This document shows, one piece after another, positions 63,795-64,000 of a stretch of DNA of 64,000 nt. The notes beneath the pieces were generated by a model. That model saw nothing but the letters and a program-made list of their open reading frames with translations, was not told where the DNA came from and did no database searches. Source of the DNA: Diphasiastrum complanatum (taxonomy: Eukaryota > Streptophyta > Lycopodiopsida > Lycopodiales > Lycopodiaceae). Position 1 is the first letter of the stretch. The number at the start of each line of letters is the position of its first letter. A program made the position numbers and the translations under genes. The stretch spans positions 25,105,874 through 25,169,873 of the forward strand of contig CM055111.1 in NCBI GenBank assembly GCA_029204225.1. The letters are read 5' to 3'.

Positions 63795-64000
63795 GATTCT
63801 AATGTTTCTTCAACTTTTAGGTTCTGTCCTAAAGCACTTAGCACTCACTTTTCTCTCAACAAATGATAGATAAAGAGATCTATGAAGATTTAGGACCCTA
63901 AAACACTTCTATCTTGAACCTAGATGGTTTCCAAGCATAGAAAGGAAGATTGAAACACATGCAACACTTTGCACACACTAAGAATGGATTACAAAATCAA
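63795..64000 (-). other. Copia D leader (partial)
   Basis: Non-coding leader upstream of the D gag ATG running off the window. By analogy with element A (589-bp leader) the PBS should lie near 64385. No palindrome in the visible 206 bp. Confidence 0.7.

Overview
The window looks like nuclear DNA of a vascular plant from a gene-poor, repeat-packed region. Almost every recognisable protein is retrotransposon-derived. Ty1/copia elements dominate: at least eleven copies or fragments, most with a primer-binding site complementary to initiator tRNA-Met (TGGTATCAGAGC). There are also Ty3/gypsy pieces, one L1-type LINE tail, one hAT-type MITE and seven long CT/GA microsatellites. No tRNA, rRNA or CRISPR was seen, and no host gene can be called with confidence. 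The species cannot be fixed from sequence alone.

Layout, left to right. (1) 1-3286: copia A on the minus strand, with LTR, PBS and an unbroken gag-protease frame that runs into an unfamiliar C-terminal region and off the window. (2) 3300-10215: a degenerate copia, a gypsy-type LTR with its PBS, then plus-strand copia E. (3) 10216-14400: AT-rich, no gene. (4) 14410-21790: minus-strand copia K and J remnants; the LTR of J carries a hAT MITE with a perfect 8-bp target duplication. (5) 21800-28833: a copia integrase scrap, a gypsy pol broken by an internal inversion, and a roughly 2.5-kb decayed ORF of unknown function (ORF-X) with its own TATA box. (6) 28834-33147: two head-to-head LTRs (H, G) with their leaders and the gag of G. 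(7) 33283-39999: copia F, complete with both LTRs and a CACTC duplication. (8) 40237-53955: a segment that appears inverted. It contains the RNase H end and 3' LTR of copia C, a fragment P, copia Q, the LINE tail, microsatellites, a tandem duplication and one unassigned ORF. (9) 53956-59126: the 5' part of copia C. (10) 59191-64000: copia D, with an uninterrupted 1317-codon Gag-Pol.

Main points of interest. A CACACGTGTG-type palindrome sits 152-172 nt downstream of the PBS in four copia elements, where a retroviral-type RNA dimerisation signal would be expected, and it recurs in LTRs. Copia C appears to be cut in two by a 13.7-kb inversion: the halves meet within RNase H and both outer ends carry CCCAC. 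Copia D is fully open but has Asn in place of the first catalytic Asp of reverse transcriptase. ORF-X and the tail of element A are coding-like sequences I could not assign. In the decayed copies the catalytic losses are repeatedly G-to-A on the coding strand, as expected from methylcytosine deamination.
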